Shown here in pieces: positions 41,772-51,326 of a stretch of 64,000 nt of DNA; position 1 is the first letter of the stretch, and every line of letters begins with the position of its first letter. The position numbers and the translations under genes were made by a program. Origin of the DNA: Gammaproteobacteria bacterium (GTDB taxonomy: Bacteria > Pseudomonadota > Gammaproteobacteria > Pseudomonadales > Azotimanducaceae); the NCBI GenBank assembly GCA_026705345.1, contig JAPPAV010000045.1, positions 1 through 64,000 on the forward strand. Direction: 5' to 3'. The notes beneath the pieces are model-generated. The model did not search any database and was not told the DNA's origin. It saw nothing but the letters and a program-made list of their open reading frames with translations.

Positions 41772-42080
41772 GTGAAAAAACTCCTCGTTGTCGGTTGTTC
41801 CGTCCTGGTCGCATCGTGTTCGACGATTCAGCAGAACAACGACTCGGCGATCGCCGCCGTCGCCAGCGGTGGCGAGGTCCAAAAATCCATCACCTGCAAC
41901 CGCTGTATCGACTTCCGCCGATTGGTCATCGTCCAACGCTCGGGAGGTCGCTGCGAGGTCTACTACGCGAAGGGCGGCGATGCCGAAAAAGTGGCGGAAG
42001 GCGGCGACGTCGATGCGTGCGAGTCCGTCTACGACCGTATGAGTATGGACCTCGCCTCCTCCGGATTCGACTGCCGATAA
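41772..42080 (+). CDS. Small lipoprotein of unknown function
   Basis: A 102-residue protein with a lipoprotein signal (KKLLVVGCSVLVASCSTI, lipobox VASC with Cys as residue 16). The mature part has CNRCIDFRRLVIV and three more Cys. GGAGG lies six bases before GTG 41772. I do not recognise the family. It lies three bases before the MmcQ-like gene, so the two are likely co-transcribed. Confidence 0.7.
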   Translation: MKKLLVVGCSVLVASCSTIQQNNDSAIAAVASGGEVQKSITCNRCIDFRRLVIVQRSGGRCEVYYAKGGDAEKVAEGGDVDACESVYDRMSMDLASSGFDCR

Positions 42081-42082
42081 CC

Positions 42083-42847
42083 GTGGGCAAGAACATCAAG
42101 GAGGCGGTGCGGGAAGTCTGCCTCGGGCTTCCCGAGGCCGAGGAACGAGCCGGCCACGGCATGCCGGACTACCGCGTGGGCGGCAAGGTATTCGCGATGC
42201 TCGCCGTCAACCATCATGGCGATGGACGCATCGCGTTGTGGGTCCATGCCCCGCCGGGTGCCCAGCACCTCCACGTCGAAGGCGAACCCGCCTACTACTT
42301 CGTGCCCCCCTACGTGGGTCCAAGGGGCTGGCTAGGCGTGCATCTCGACCAAGGCAACGACTGGTACGCCATCGCGGCGCGCGTTCGGGAGGCGTACGTG
42401 AACGTCGCCCCTGGGGGTTTGATCGAGCAGTTGGGCGAGCCCCTCGACATCGAGCCGCCGACGGAGACGGTGGATCCCGAGGAATTCGATCCGCTGCAGG
42501 CACCCCACGCCCGGCAAAAGCTCGACGATCTGCGCACCTTCGTCGCCACGCTACCCGAGACCTCCGAAGGCAAGCAGTTCGGGACGCCCGCATTCAAGGC
42601 CGGCAAGAAGACATTCCTCACCGTGTTTCGCCATGGTGGCCGAATGCGCCTCGAGTTCTGGGTTGGTCCGGAGCTTCAAGCCACGCTCACGGACGATCCG
42701 CGTTTCGTCATCCCCCGCTACATCGGACACCGGGGTTGGATCGACCTCGACGTGGAAGACTCCATCGACTGGGACGAAGTACGCGAGCTCGCCCTTGGGA
42801 GCTATCGGCACTTCGCCTTGAAGAGGATGCTGAAAGCGCTCCCGTAG
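42083..42847 (+). CDS. Duplicated MmcQ/YjbR-fold protein
   Basis: A 254-residue protein with two copies of the MmcQ/YjbR (CyaY-like) domain. The first (about 5-120) contains CLGLPEAEERAGHGMPDYRVG and YVGPRGWLGVHLD. The second (about 135-250) contains LPETSEGKQFGTPAFKAGKK and RYIGHRGWIDLDVED. Single-domain members are common; the double form is less so. The role is unclear despite the 'DNA-binding' name often used. It starts at GTG 42083. Its TAG stop (42845-42847) is the edge of a palindromic repeat. Confidence 0.85.
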   Translation: MGKNIKEAVREVCLGLPEAEERAGHGMPDYRVGGKVFAMLAVNHHGDGRIALWVHAPPGAQHLHVEGEPAYYFVPPYVGPRGWLGVHLDQGNDWYAIAARVREAYVNVAPGGLIEQLGEPLDIEPPTETVDPEEFDPLQAPHARQKLDDLRTFVATLPETSEGKQFGTPAFKAGKKTFLTVFRHGGRMRLEFWVGPELQATLTDDPRFVIPRYIGHRGWIDLDVEDSIDWDEVRELALGSYRHFALKRMLKALP

Positions 42848-42971
42848 GGGACGGGCTTGTCCCGTCCCGGCGCGCCCTTCGGGCGCGTTTCGAGAATGCT
42901 GGCGCATTCTCGTGGCAACCGACTGGCACATTGCACGCCTCGGACGGGCGACGACAAGCGTCGCCCCTACG
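42843..42971. repeat. 130-bp MITE-like palindromic element, copy B
   Basis: It has the same parts as 2181-2310: CGTAGGGG edge, GACGGG hairpin, GGCGCGCCC-TTCG-GGCGCG hairpin, CGAGAATGC-TGGC-GCATTCTCG stem and CCCCTACG edge. The nine-pair stem is preserved while its loop differs (TGGC here, TCCC in copy A). Its left edge supplies the stop codon of the preceding gene. Bases 42972-43126 hold no gene. Confidence 0.85.
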
Positions 42972-43126
42972 GCTTCGTGGCGACCGCCCAACGATCGTCG
43001 GGGTCGACTCCCCAAGAAGAAACCGGCGAGCCCTCGCGGACGGCGGTCGCCATTCGGCAACGGAGCGTTGCCGCTGGCACCGGTGCGAAGTAGAGTCATC
43101 GTCGAAGCTCATCACCGGTAGAACGA

Positions 43127-43597
43127 ATGGGACACAAACTCAACGTCAACGGAGACGCCGTCGAGGTCGACGTTTCCGGCGATACACCGCTCCTTTGGGT
43201 GCTGCGGGATCATCTCGGGCTGACTGGCACGAAGTACGGCTGCGGAGGCGGCTACTGCGGCGCCTGCACCGTCCACGTGGACGGCACCGCCACCCGGTCC
43301 TGTCAACTGCCCGTGTCCACGCTGCCTGGCAGGACCATCCGCACGATCGAAACCTTGGAAGAGCGCCACCCGGTGCTTGTCAAGACCTGGATCGACAACA
43401 ACGTCCCTCAGTGCGGCTACTGCCAGTCCGGCCAGCTCATGTCGGCGTCCGCCCTGCTCGACGGCAATCCGAAGCCAACCGACGCGGACATCGATGCGGC
43501 CATGGCCGGCAACATCTGCCGCTGCGGAACGTACGTTCGCGTTCGGGCTGCCATCCACCAGGCGGCAGGCAAAAGCCCGACGGGAGGAACTGAATGA
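43127..43597 (+). CDS. (2Fe-2S) subunit of an isoquinoline 1-oxidoreductase-type molybdenum hydroxylase
   Basis: The 156-residue protein has the two cluster motifs of the xanthine-oxidase-family small subunit: [11 protein letters not shown]-like plant-type ferredoxin Cys ([17 protein letters not shown] ... RSC, about residues 38-65) and the helical domain (QCGYCQSGQ and GNICRCGTY). It passes electrons from the molybdenum site in the next protein. It overlaps that gene by four bases (ATGA) and forms a two-subunit enzyme without a FAD subunit, as in IorAB-type enzymes. Confidence 0.93.
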   Translation: MGHKLNVNGDAVEVDVSGDTPLLWVLRDHLGLTGTKYGCGGGYCGACTVHVDGTATRSCQLPVSTLPGRTIRTIETLEERHPVLVKTWIDNNVPQCGYCQSGQLMSASALLDGNPKPTDADIDAAMAGNICRCGTYVRVRAAIHQAAGKSPTGGTE

Positions 43598-45804
43598 TGA
43601 ACGCCATCGCCAATCTTTCGCCGGCGTTCTCCCGCCGCCGCTTCCTCGGCGTGTCCGGCGTACTCGTGCTGGGCGCGTCTCTACCCGTGCAACGCGCCCT
43701 CGGAAAGACAAGTGCCCCGACCACCTTCGAACCCAATCTCTGGCTTGCCATGGACGGCGACGGCACGGTCCGCGCGACCGTGCATCGATCGGAAATGGGT
43801 CAGGGAATTCGCACTGCGCTGGCCCAGGTGATCGCCGACGAGTTGGAGGCCGACTGGTCCCGCGTCGAGGTGGTTCAAGCCCAGGGCGATGTGAAGTACG
43901 GAGATCAGAACACCGACGGCTCCAGGAGCATCACGCAGAACTACGACCGCTTGCGCGCCGCCGGCGCTACGGCACGCCTCATGCTGCGCCAGGCGGCTGC
44001 GAAGCATTGGGGTGTCGGCGTGGACACCGTGAGCGCCGAAAACCACGAGGTCGTGCACGCCGCGAGCGGCCGTCGTCTCGGCTACGGCGAAGTCGTCGCC
44101 GAAGCGGCACGGCTGCCGGTGCCCGGGAACGCGCCGTTGAAAAAGGAAACCGAGCATCGCTACATCGGCAAACCCGTGACCCACGTCGACGCCGGCGATA
44201 TCGCCCGGGGCAAGGGGACGTTTGGAGCCGACTTCTCCTTGCCGAACATGGCCACCGCGGTCGTGGTCCGCTGTCCCTGGCTCGGCGGCGGCGTGAAGTC
44301 CATCACCAACAGGCCCACGGACGAACCTGGCCTCGTCGCGATCGAGACCCTCGATGCCGCACCGAGCGCCGGCCCCCTGTTCACCCCGCTAGGCGGGGTC
44401 GCGGTCGTCGCGGAAGACACCTGGACGGCGGTTCGCATCGCCCGTGGCCTCGACATCGAATGGACGGGGAGTCCGAACCAGACCTTCGACAGCGACGAAC
44501 TCCAGCAATCCCTGCGCGACGCCGTGGCGAAGCCCGGCACGGCGGTACCCGGTTCCGAGAAGGGCGACGTGGACGCGGTGTTCGCCGCCGGTGGAACCGA
44601 GCTGTCGGCAACCTACGAAACGCCTTTCCTCTCGCATGCGCCGATGGAGCCGCCGGTTGCGGTGGCGGACGTATCGGATGGTGGCTGCGTCGTGCATGCG
44701 CCGTTGCAGGATCCGCAGTCCGCACGGCCGCTGATCGCTGCGCAGGCCGGCACGACCCCCGACCAGGTGGAAGTCACCCCCACGCTGCTCGGCGGCGCGT
44801 TCGGACGCAAGTCGAAACCGGACTTCGCACTGGAAGCCGTGGAACTGTCGAAGCGTCTGAAGCGGCCCGTCCGCGTGCAGTGGCTGCGCGAGGACGACAT
44901 CCGACACGACTACCTCCATGCGTCGAGCGCACAGCACCACCGCGCGGTGATCGACGGCGAGGGCAAGCCCAAAGCCTGGCTGCAACGCACGGCATTCCCC
45001 TCGATCACGACCGTATTCGCCGCCCAAGCCGAGGCGCCGGCCCCGTGGGAGCTGGAGATGGGCTTCTCCAATCTGCCCTACACGGTGGAGAACCAGCGCA
45101 TGGAATCTGCCGGCATCCGCCCCGGCGTCCGGGTCGGCTGGCTGCGTTCGGTTTGCAACATCTTCCACGCCTTCTCCGCCAACGTGTTCGCCGACGAGAT
45201 GGCTACCGCCGTAGGGCGGGATCCCATCGAACATCGCCTGGCGCTCATTCCCGAGAGCGGCAAGCTGAAGCAACCCGGGCAGCCCGCGCCGCCCGGCCAC
45301 GAACTCGATTTCGCCAGGCTGCGGCATGTCATCCAACGGGTTCGCGAGCTTTCCGAGTGGGACAAGCCGCGACCGGATGGCGTGGGGCTCGGATTCGCCG
45401 TCCATCACAGTTTCCGGTCGTACGTGGCGACGGTCCTGGAAGCGACCATGGACAACGGCCGGCCAAGCGTGTCGAACGCCTACGTGGTCCTGGACTGCGG
45501 CACCTACGTCAACCCCGATACCTGCGTGGCGCAGATGGAAGGTGCGGTGGTGTTCGGCCTGTCGCTATCGCTCTACGGCGACATCGCGATGAGGGAAGGC
45601 GCGGTGGTGCAAAGCAATTTCCACGACTACCCGATGCTGCGCATCGCCGAAGCGCCGGCCACGAAGGTCGAACTCGTACCGGCCCAAGGTCGTCTGCCTG
45701 CCGGCGTCGGCGAACCCGGCGTACCACCCGTGGCACCGGCCTTGTCCAATGCGTTGTTCGCCGCATCCGGGACACGACACCGCGTGTTGCCGATCCGCGC
45801 CTGA
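43594..45804 (+). CDS. Molybdopterin-binding large subunit, isoquinoline 1-oxidoreductase-type, Tat-exported
   Basis: The 736-residue protein begins with a Tat signal ([20 protein letters not shown]). It has the single-chain large-subunit layout of IorB-like hydroxylases: a first domain with [21 protein letters not shown], a second with [20 protein letters not shown] (cofactor binding), and the active-site Glu in [18 protein letters not shown] at the C-terminus. With the preceding subunit it should hydroxylate an aldehyde or N-heterocycle in the periplasm; the substrate is unknown. GGAGGA precedes ATG 43594, with ATG 43597 also possible. Confidence 0.93.
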   Translation: MMNAIANLSPAFSRRRFLGVSGVLVLGASLPVQRALGKTSAPTTFEPNLWLAMDGDGTVRATVHRSEMGQGIRTALAQVIADELEADWSRVEVVQAQGDVKYGDQNTDGSRSITQNYDRLRAAGATARLMLRQAAAKHWGVGVDTVSAENHEVVHAASGRRLGYGEVVAEAARLPVPGNAPLKKETEHRYIGKPVTHVDAGDIARGKGTFGADFSLPNMATAVVVRCPWLGGGVKSITNRPTDEPGLVAIETLDAAPSAGPLFTPLGGVAVVAEDTWTAVRIARGLDIEWTGSPNQTFDSDELQQSLRDAVAKPGTAVPGSEKGDVDAVFAAGGTELSATYETPFLSHAPMEPPVAVADVSDGGCVVHAPLQDPQSARPLIAAQAGTTPDQVEVTPTLLGGAFGRKSKPDFALEAVELSKRLKRPVRVQWLREDDIRHDYLHASSAQHHRAVIDGEGKPKAWLQRTAFPSITTVFAAQAEAPAPWELEMGFSNLPYTVENQRMESAGIRPGVRVGWLRSVCNIFHAFSANVFADEMATAVGRDPIEHRLALIPESGKLKQPGQPAPPGHELDFARLRHVIQRVRELSEWDKPRPDGVGLGFAVHHSFRSYVATVLEATMDNGRPSVSNAYVVLDCGTYVNPDTCVAQMEGAVVFGLSLSLYGDIAMREGAVVQSNFHDYPMLRIAEAPATKVELVPAQGRLPAGVGEPGVPPVAPALSNALFAASGTRHRVLPIRA

Positions 45805-45841
45805 TGGGATCGATGAGGGGAGACTGACACCCGCAGTGTCC

Positions 45842-46696
45842 ATGCGCATCACCCGAGCAGTGTGCCTGCTCCTCGCGTTATTGCCGGCGGGTTGCGAGGA
45901 ACGTGCGCCCCGGTTCGATGCGCCGTTGGCTTCCGGGGTCATTACGCTGCCCATGCCGGACACCCAGCAGTTCGACGCCATGATGTCGACCGGCGGGCTC
46001 GTCGCCGCCCTCCAGGGCAGCGGTACCGCCGTCGCCGTCGACACGCCGACGACGGGCAGCACGCTCATCGTGGCCCACGTGCTCCACGCCTCGTTCGAGC
46101 CGGTGATCCTCGGCGTCGAAACGACCGCTTTGGACGCCCTGATCGATGGCGGCTACACCCTGGTCGTGGGCAGCGGGTTCGTTTCCGTCTTCGACCCCGT
46201 CTCCCCGCTCGGGCTTTTGCAGTTGAATGGTGAAGTGCGAAGCGAACTCACCCCCCACGGCTATACGCGGATTCTCGGCGTCCGCGACGGCGAACTCAGC
46301 ATTATCGGTCGCCGGGACTACCACCGCGGACTCTTCGAATCCGCCATTCAGGTCGGCCCCGGGGTCGTCGAAAACGGCAAACTCGACATTCGGCCCGGCG
46401 AGCGCGACTTGCCTGCCTACATCCGGGCTTTCGTTGTCACCTGCTCGGACCGATGGTTGGCGGGAGTCGCCCAGACCCCCATGCACCTCTACGATGTCGG
46501 CGAGTCGCTCGTCAAGTATTTCGAGAGCAACTCCCTCGTCTGCGACGAGGTGGTCAACCTATCCGGCGACCGGGAAGCCCTGCTCGCACTCATCAGCGAC
46601 GACCGGGGAAGCATTGCCTATTTCGGCAACCCCACGCTGCCAAAAGCGTCCGTCATCGCGTTCCGGACGCGTCAGGACACCAAACCGAACACCTAG
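45842..46696 (+). CDS. Lipoprotein, possibly phosphodiester-glycosidase-like
   Basis: A 284-residue lipoprotein (MRITRAVCLLLALLPAGCEE, lipobox PAGC). The mature part includes FESAIQVGPGVVENGKLDI, similar to the QxGPxLVxxGK segment of the DUF2233/NAGPA-like phosphodiester glycosidase family, and an earlier ALIDGGYTLVVGSGFVS. The match is loose, so the family is tentative. It lies about 40 bases after the molybdenum hydroxylase genes and could be co-transcribed. The start could also be GTG 45836. Confidence 0.6.
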   Translation: MRITRAVCLLLALLPAGCEERAPRFDAPLASGVITLPMPDTQQFDAMMSTGGLVAALQGSGTAVAVDTPTTGSTLIVAHVLHASFEPVILGVETTALDALIDGGYTLVVGSGFVSVFDPVSPLGLLQLNGEVRSELTPHGYTRILGVRDGELSIIGRRDYHRGLFESAIQVGPGVVENGKLDIRPGERDLPAYIRAFVVTCSDRWLAGVAQTPMHLYDVGESLVKYFESNSLVCDEVVNLSGDREALLALISDDRGSIAYFGNPTLPKASVIAFRTRQDTKPNT

Positions 46697-46720
46697 AAAC
46701 GTTCCAGCAAGAGGGCTGTG

Positions 46721-47791
46721 ATGGACATCGGCGTCTGCGTCGCTTCCCATATCAACGACATCGACTACGTGGTGCGAGCCGAAGAGCTGGGCTACTCGCA
46801 CGCCTGGCTTGCGGACAGCCAGATGCTGTGGTCGGACTGCTATGCCGCACTCGCCGTCGCGGCGACGAGAACTAACCGCATCAACCTCGGCACGGGCGTC
46901 GCCATCACCGGCACGCGCCCGGCACCCAACAACGCGTCGGGCATTGCCACCATCAACGCGCTGGCACCTGGCCGCACCTTCTTCGGCGTGGGTTCCGGCA
47001 ATACCGCCATGCGGGTCATGGGTCTGCCGCCGCAACGAATCGCCGGTTTCGACCGGTATCTCGACACCATCGGTCCCCTGCTGCGTGGCGACGAAGCGAT
47101 CTATCACCACGGGCAGAAGGCGCTCCCCATCCGCCACATCATGCCGGACGACGGCTTCGTGAACTTCCAGGATCGAATACCCATGTACGTGTCGGGATTC
47201 GGTCCCAAGTCGTTGGGACTCGCCGGCAAGCACGGCGACGGCGCGGTCCTCGCCCTCCCCGCCAACCCCGCGGTGATGGCCAATATCTGGCGCATGATCG
47301 AAACCGGCGCAGAACAGGCGGGTCGTGAAATCGACCGCGACGCCTACTACACCACGGCGCTTACCACCATGGTCGTACTCGATCCGGGCGAACCGGTCGA
47401 TTCGCCCCGCGTGAAGGCGGAATGCGGCGCCATGGCCATGGCCGCCGTGCACTTCGCCTACGACCAGTTCCGCAACTTCGGACGTCGCCCATCGGGCTAT
47501 CTGCTCGGCATCTGGGACGACTACCGCGCGATGATCGAGTCGTACCCCGCCGAGCGCCGCCACCAACGCATACATGGCGGGCACAACTGCTGGGTGCTGC
47601 CGGAAGAGGTGCAGTTCCTGACACCGGAGATACTTGAGGCAACGGCGATGATCGGTGAACGCGATGCGCTCCTCGAGCGCCTGTCGGCCCTTGCCGGCGC
47701 GGGCCTGGACCAGGTCATGATCCTACCCAACTTCGACACCCGGTTCGATGTTCTGGAGCGGGTCGCGAGGGACATCGTCCCCAACGTGTGA
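46721..47791 (+). CDS. Luciferase-like (LLM) flavin-dependent oxidoreductase
   Basis: A 356-residue LLM enzyme of the MER/F420-type subgroup: ELGYSHAWLADSQMLWSDCY near the N-terminus, RINLGTGVAITGTRPAP and GRTFFGVGSGNTAMRVMGL, and IPMYVSGFGPKSLGLAGKHGDGAV in the middle. These fit an F420- or FMN-dependent hydride-transfer enzyme. ATG 46721 follows GAGGG. It overlaps the next gene by four bases (GTGA), so they are made together. Confidence 0.87.
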   Translation: MDIGVCVASHINDIDYVVRAEELGYSHAWLADSQMLWSDCYAALAVAATRTNRINLGTGVAITGTRPAPNNASGIATINALAPGRTFFGVGSGNTAMRVMGLPPQRIAGFDRYLDTIGPLLRGDEAIYHHGQKALPIRHIMPDDGFVNFQDRIPMYVSGFGPKSLGLAGKHGDGAVLALPANPAVMANIWRMIETGAEQAGREIDRDAYYTTALTTMVVLDPGEPVDSPRVKAECGAMAMAAVHFAYDQFRNFGRRPSGYLLGIWDDYRAMIESYPAERRHQRIHGGHNCWVLPEEVQFLTPEILEATAMIGERDALLERLSALAGAGLDQVMILPNFDTRFDVLERVARDIVPNV

Positions 47792-48648
47792 CGAGAGTGC
47801 TGACCGGAAGCTGCCTCTGCGGCGACATCGCCTTCGAGATCGACGATCCCATCGACCTAGTCGGCCACTGCCACTGCTCCATGTGCCGCAAGTTCCACGG
47901 GGGGGCCTTCGCCACCTTCGCGGTCACGGCTCCGGATCGATTCCGCTGGCGCCAGGGCCAGGACAAGGTCGTGCACTACCGGTCATCGCAGAACGGCTGG
48001 CGGAATTTCTGCCCGCGATGCGGTGCCGCCGTCCCGGCCAGTCCGGAGGGTGGGCCGTTCGCCTCCGTGCCGCTGGGCAATGTCGCCGAGGATCCGGGGG
48101 TGCGCCCAAGCCTGCACTTCTTCGTCGGATCCAAGGCAACCTGGCACGACATCCCCGACGACCTGCCGCAACACGACGTCTATCCGGCGGAGTTCGGGCC
48201 CGATGCCGTCTCGGTCGAACGTCCCCACCGCACCGCGGCCACAGCGGGCGCAACCGGCGGAAGCTGCCTGTGCGGGGCCGTGACATTCGAGTTCGACGGC
48301 GAACCGGAACGCATGGTCAACTGCCACTGCTCGCGCTGCCGGCGAGCCATGAGCGCCGCCTACGCGACCATGACGATGGTGCCGGCCGGTGCCTTCCGCT
48401 GGCTGTCCGGCGAAGACCACCTTGTCAACTACAAGATGCCCGAGGCCAAGGTGAAAGGCACCGCCTTCTGTCGAGTCTGCGGGTCGCAGATGCCACGGCT
48501 GCGGACCGAGGATCAGATGCAGATTCCGACGGGCTGCCTGGACGACGACCCCGGCCTGCGACCTGCGGCCAACATCTTCACCGCATCGAAGGCGGCCTGG
48601 TCGGTCGTCGACGAGCGCCTGCCGGGGTTTCCCGACGCGCCTTCTTGA
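47788..48648 (+). CDS. GFA-family protein with two tandem zinc-binding domains
   Basis: The 286-residue protein contains two complete GFA (glutathione-dependent formaldehyde-activating-like) units. In the first, GSCLCGDIAFEI, HCHCSMCRK and FCPRCGAAVP; in the second, GSCLCGAVTFEF, NCHCSRCRR and FCRVCGSQMP. Each set of Cys residues should bind one or two zinc ions. Single-domain proteins are the norm, so this is an internal duplication or fusion. The reaction is unknown. It starts at GTG 47788 inside the stop of the LLM gene. Bases 48649-48908 hold no gene that I can support. Confidence 0.88.
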   Translation: MTRVLTGSCLCGDIAFEIDDPIDLVGHCHCSMCRKFHGGAFATFAVTAPDRFRWRQGQDKVVHYRSSQNGWRNFCPRCGAAVPASPEGGPFASVPLGNVAEDPGVRPSLHFFVGSKATWHDIPDDLPQHDVYPAEFGPDAVSVERPHRTAATAGATGGSCLCGAVTFEFDGEPERMVNCHCSRCRRAMSAAYATMTMVPAGAFRWLSGEDHLVNYKMPEAKVKGTAFCRVCGSQMPRLRTEDQMQIPTGCLDDDPGLRPAANIFTASKAAWSVVDERLPGFPDAPS

Positions 48649-48908
48649 CTCCCGGGCCTATCGCAGACAATGAGCTGAGGCACTGGCTTACAGACATTGC
48701 AGAGATCGCAGCGCCGAACTTCATACTTCCGCCATTACGACGATAGCCGGATGTGCCACATGATCCGTCTCCGGAAAACACCATCGGAGCACGTGCTTCG
48801 TGGCCGGCAGTCCCGCTACGAACGGCTGGCAATCAGCGGTAGCCACCGTCACCGGTTGGGGGACTCGCCGCGCGTGTGCTAAGTTCGCGCCGCTTGAGGA
48901 GAACGCCA

Positions 48909-49652
48909 ATGGCCGAACCCGCGCTCGCGTACCTGCCCGATCCGGCACCGTGCCCCGCGCTCGACGCCATACTCGCCGAGGACGAGCACACCCTGCCGGA
49001 AACGGACGGTCTTCCGTTGGCTGACGGTCGGGTCCAACAGGGGCCGCTCACCTATTCCCGGGACGCGCTGCGCTATCACCTGCGCCACCTCAACGACCGC
49101 GTCGCCGTGGAAGGCGACATGTTCATCTACTACGTGGGCCGGGACACCAACGGCGGACCCACCTTGGCGTCCGTATCTCCGGACATTTTCGTCGTCTACG
49201 GCGTTGCCGACCGACCCGATCGAAACTCGTACGTGCTGTGGAACGAACCGGACGCCGACATCCGATTCGTGCTTGAGATCGCCTCGCCGAGCACGCGTCG
49301 ACGCGACCACACCGTGAAACGGGAGGTGTACGCGTCGCTAGGCGTTGCCGAGTACTTCCTATACGACCCGCCGACGCGCACAAGAGATGCACGGATCCTC
49401 GGTCTCCGTCTCCGCGTCGGCGAATACGAGGACATCCCCGACGAAGAACTGCCGAACGGAAACTCGGGCGTAAGAAGCGACTCGACCGGCCTCGTCGCCT
49501 ACGTCGATGTCGAGGGGCAACTGAAGTGGTTCGACCCCGCGTCCGGTCAGGATCTGCGGAGTTACGACGAGGTCCAGAACGAAGTCAGGGCGGCTAAGAC
49601 ACAGATCGCCGAGCTTGAAGCCCGAATCCGAAGCCTGAGTGGCGAGGTTTGA
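48909..49652 (+). CDS. Uma2-family (PD-(D/E)XK-fold) endonuclease-like protein
   Basis: A 247-residue Uma2 (DUF820) protein. The restriction-fold motif is visible: the Asp in SVSPDIFVVYG and Glu in FVLEIASPSTRRRDHTVKRE, followed by YASLGVAEYFLYDPPTR. The C-terminus (about 225-247) is a short predicted coiled coil. The family is abundant in some genomes and its role is not established. GAGGAG lies ahead of ATG 48909. It is the first of a long co-directional run of genes. Confidence 0.88.
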   Translation: MAEPALAYLPDPAPCPALDAILAEDEHTLPETDGLPLADGRVQQGPLTYSRDALRYHLRHLNDRVAVEGDMFIYYVGRDTNGGPTLASVSPDIFVVYGVADRPDRNSYVLWNEPDADIRFVLEIASPSTRRRDHTVKREVYASLGVAEYFLYDPPTRTRDARILGLRLRVGEYEDIPDEELPNGNSGVRSDSTGLVAYVDVEGQLKWFDPASGQDLRSYDEVQNEVRAAKTQIAELEARIRSLSGEV

Positions 49653-49696
49653 CCTCCTCGGGCCTAGTACGAACGCCATCGTAGGCGCCGATTGGC

Positions 49697-51316
49697 ATGA
49701 CCAAGCAACCCAAGCACGACGTCGTGATCATCGGCGGCGGCCACAACGGCCTGATCTGCGGTGCCTACCTGGCCCGAGCCGGCCTCAGGGTGGTCGTCGT
49801 CGAACAGCACGATGTCGTCGGTGGTGCCGCCGTGACACAGGAGTTCCACCCGGGGTTCCGAGCCTCCACCTTCTCGTACCTGATGAGCCTCTTGCACCCG
49901 AAGATCATGGCGGACCTGCAACTGCGGCAACACGGCCTCGAGGTGCTGCCATGCTCGGACATGTTCTCCCCACTCGACGGGGACGACTACATCGTCTATT
50001 CCGACGACGTCGAGCGAACCCAGGCCTCCTTCGCGAGATTCAGCCCACGGGACGCCGCCGTGTATCCCGAGTTCAGCCGGTACCTGTACGAAGCGGCCGA
50101 CGTCATCCGCAGCCTGTTGTTCGAGACGCCACCGGATCCCAGCAGGCGGGATTGGGAGACATTCAAGCAGATGGGCTCGATTCTTTGGAAACATCGCAAG
50201 ATCGGCGGACAGTTCTTCCAGGTCTACGACATCCTCACGATGAGCGCGGACGACTACCTAAATCGCTGGTTCGAGGACGCACGGATACGCGCCGTGCTCG
50301 CCTACTACGCGTCCATCGGCACCTTCGCGGGACCGAAGACGCCCGGTTCCGCCTACGTGATCATGCATCACATCATGGGGGAGCACGAGGGCGCGGGGGG
50401 CTGGGGCTTCATCCGCGGCGGCATGGGCAAGATCACCGAGGCAATCGCGGCCAACGGAAAAGCCAATGGGCTCGAAATCGTCACGGGCGCCTGGGTCGAC
50501 CAGGTGAAGGTGGCCGACGACCGGGTCACGGGAGTCGCCACCCGGGGCGGTCGCGAGTTCGACGCCGACATCGTAGTAAGCAACGCCAGCGCCAAGGCGC
50601 TCTATCTCGACATGATCGGTGCCGAGCATCTTCCGGACGAGTTGCTCCGGGACATCCGCAACATGCGCACCTTCTCCACTGCGTTCAAGATCAACATCGC
50701 CTGCGAGCGTCCCCCGCAGTACAAGGGCCTCGGGAAGGCCATCGACGACGGTGCCCTCGGCGACTTCAACTATCCGACGTACGTGCACTGCGCGCCGGAT
50801 ATCGACTACCTGGAGAAGGCCTACGACGACGCCAAGCATGGCGGGTACTCGGAGCGGCCGTTCATGACGCCCGTGGTGCCAACCGTCGTGGACGACTCGC
50901 TGGCGCCGTCCGGCAAACACGTCGTGAACCTGTTCGGCGGCCACGCGCCTTACGAACTGAGAGAGGCCAGTTGGGCCGACGAGAAGGACAACTTCACCAA
51001 CACCGTGTTCGACACGCTCAACGGATTCGCACCCGGCTTCACCGACGACATCATCGCAACCGAGGTGCTGCTAGCCCCCGATATCGAGGCCCGGGTCAAT
51101 CTCCCACAAGGCCACATCTTCCACGGCGAACTGGCCCTGGATCAGCTCTTCTTCAAACGTCCCGCACCCCACTACGCCGACTACCGGGGTCCTTTGAAGG
51201 GCCTTTACATGTGCGGATCGAGTTGCCATCCCGGGGGCGGCGTTTCCGGCATCCCCGGGCACAACGCCGCGAGGGAGATCTTGCAGGATGTCGGCAAACG
51301 GCGGCGCGCACCATGA
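49697..51316 (+). CDS. FAD-dependent oxidoreductase, phytoene-desaturase-like
   Basis: A 539-residue flavoprotein with an N-terminal dinucleotide-binding motif (DVVIIGGGHNGLICGAYLAR) and the second FAD stretch VVVEQHDVVGGAA, then a C-terminal FAD motif (GLYMCGSSCHPGGGVSGIPG). This is the CrtI/RetSat-like branch of the amine-oxidase superfamily. No carotenoid genes are nearby, so the substrate may be different. It lies 10 bases before the halogenase gene. Confidence 0.88.
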   Translation: MTKQPKHDVVIIGGGHNGLICGAYLARAGLRVVVVEQHDVVGGAAVTQEFHPGFRASTFSYLMSLLHPKIMADLQLRQHGLEVLPCSDMFSPLDGDDYIVYSDDVERTQASFARFSPRDAAVYPEFSRYLYEAADVIRSLLFETPPDPSRRDWETFKQMGSILWKHRKIGGQFFQVYDILTMSADDYLNRWFEDARIRAVLAYYASIGTFAGPKTPGSAYVIMHHIMGEHEGAGGWGFIRGGMGKITEAIAANGKANGLEIVTGAWVDQVKVADDRVTGVATRGGREFDADIVVSNASAKALYLDMIGAEHLPDELLRDIRNMRTFSTAFKINIACERPPQYKGLGKAIDDGALGDFNYPTYVHCAPDIDYLEKAYDDAKHGGYSERPFMTPVVPTVVDDSLAPSGKHVVNLFGGHAPYELREASWADEKDNFTNTVFDTLNGFAPGFTDDIIATEVLLAPDIEARVNLPQGHIFHGELALDQLFFKRPAPHYADYRGPLKGLYMCGSSCHPGGGVSGIPGHNAAREILQDVGKRRRAP

Positions 51317-51326
51317 GTGCATACCC

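Noticed and set aside
43377-45827. Very long open frame of 816 codons overlapping the molybdenum hydroxylase genes in another frame
   Set aside because: It is Arg/Pro-rich, lies wholly over two genes with clear family motifs, and is a codon-composition artefact of high-GC DNA.
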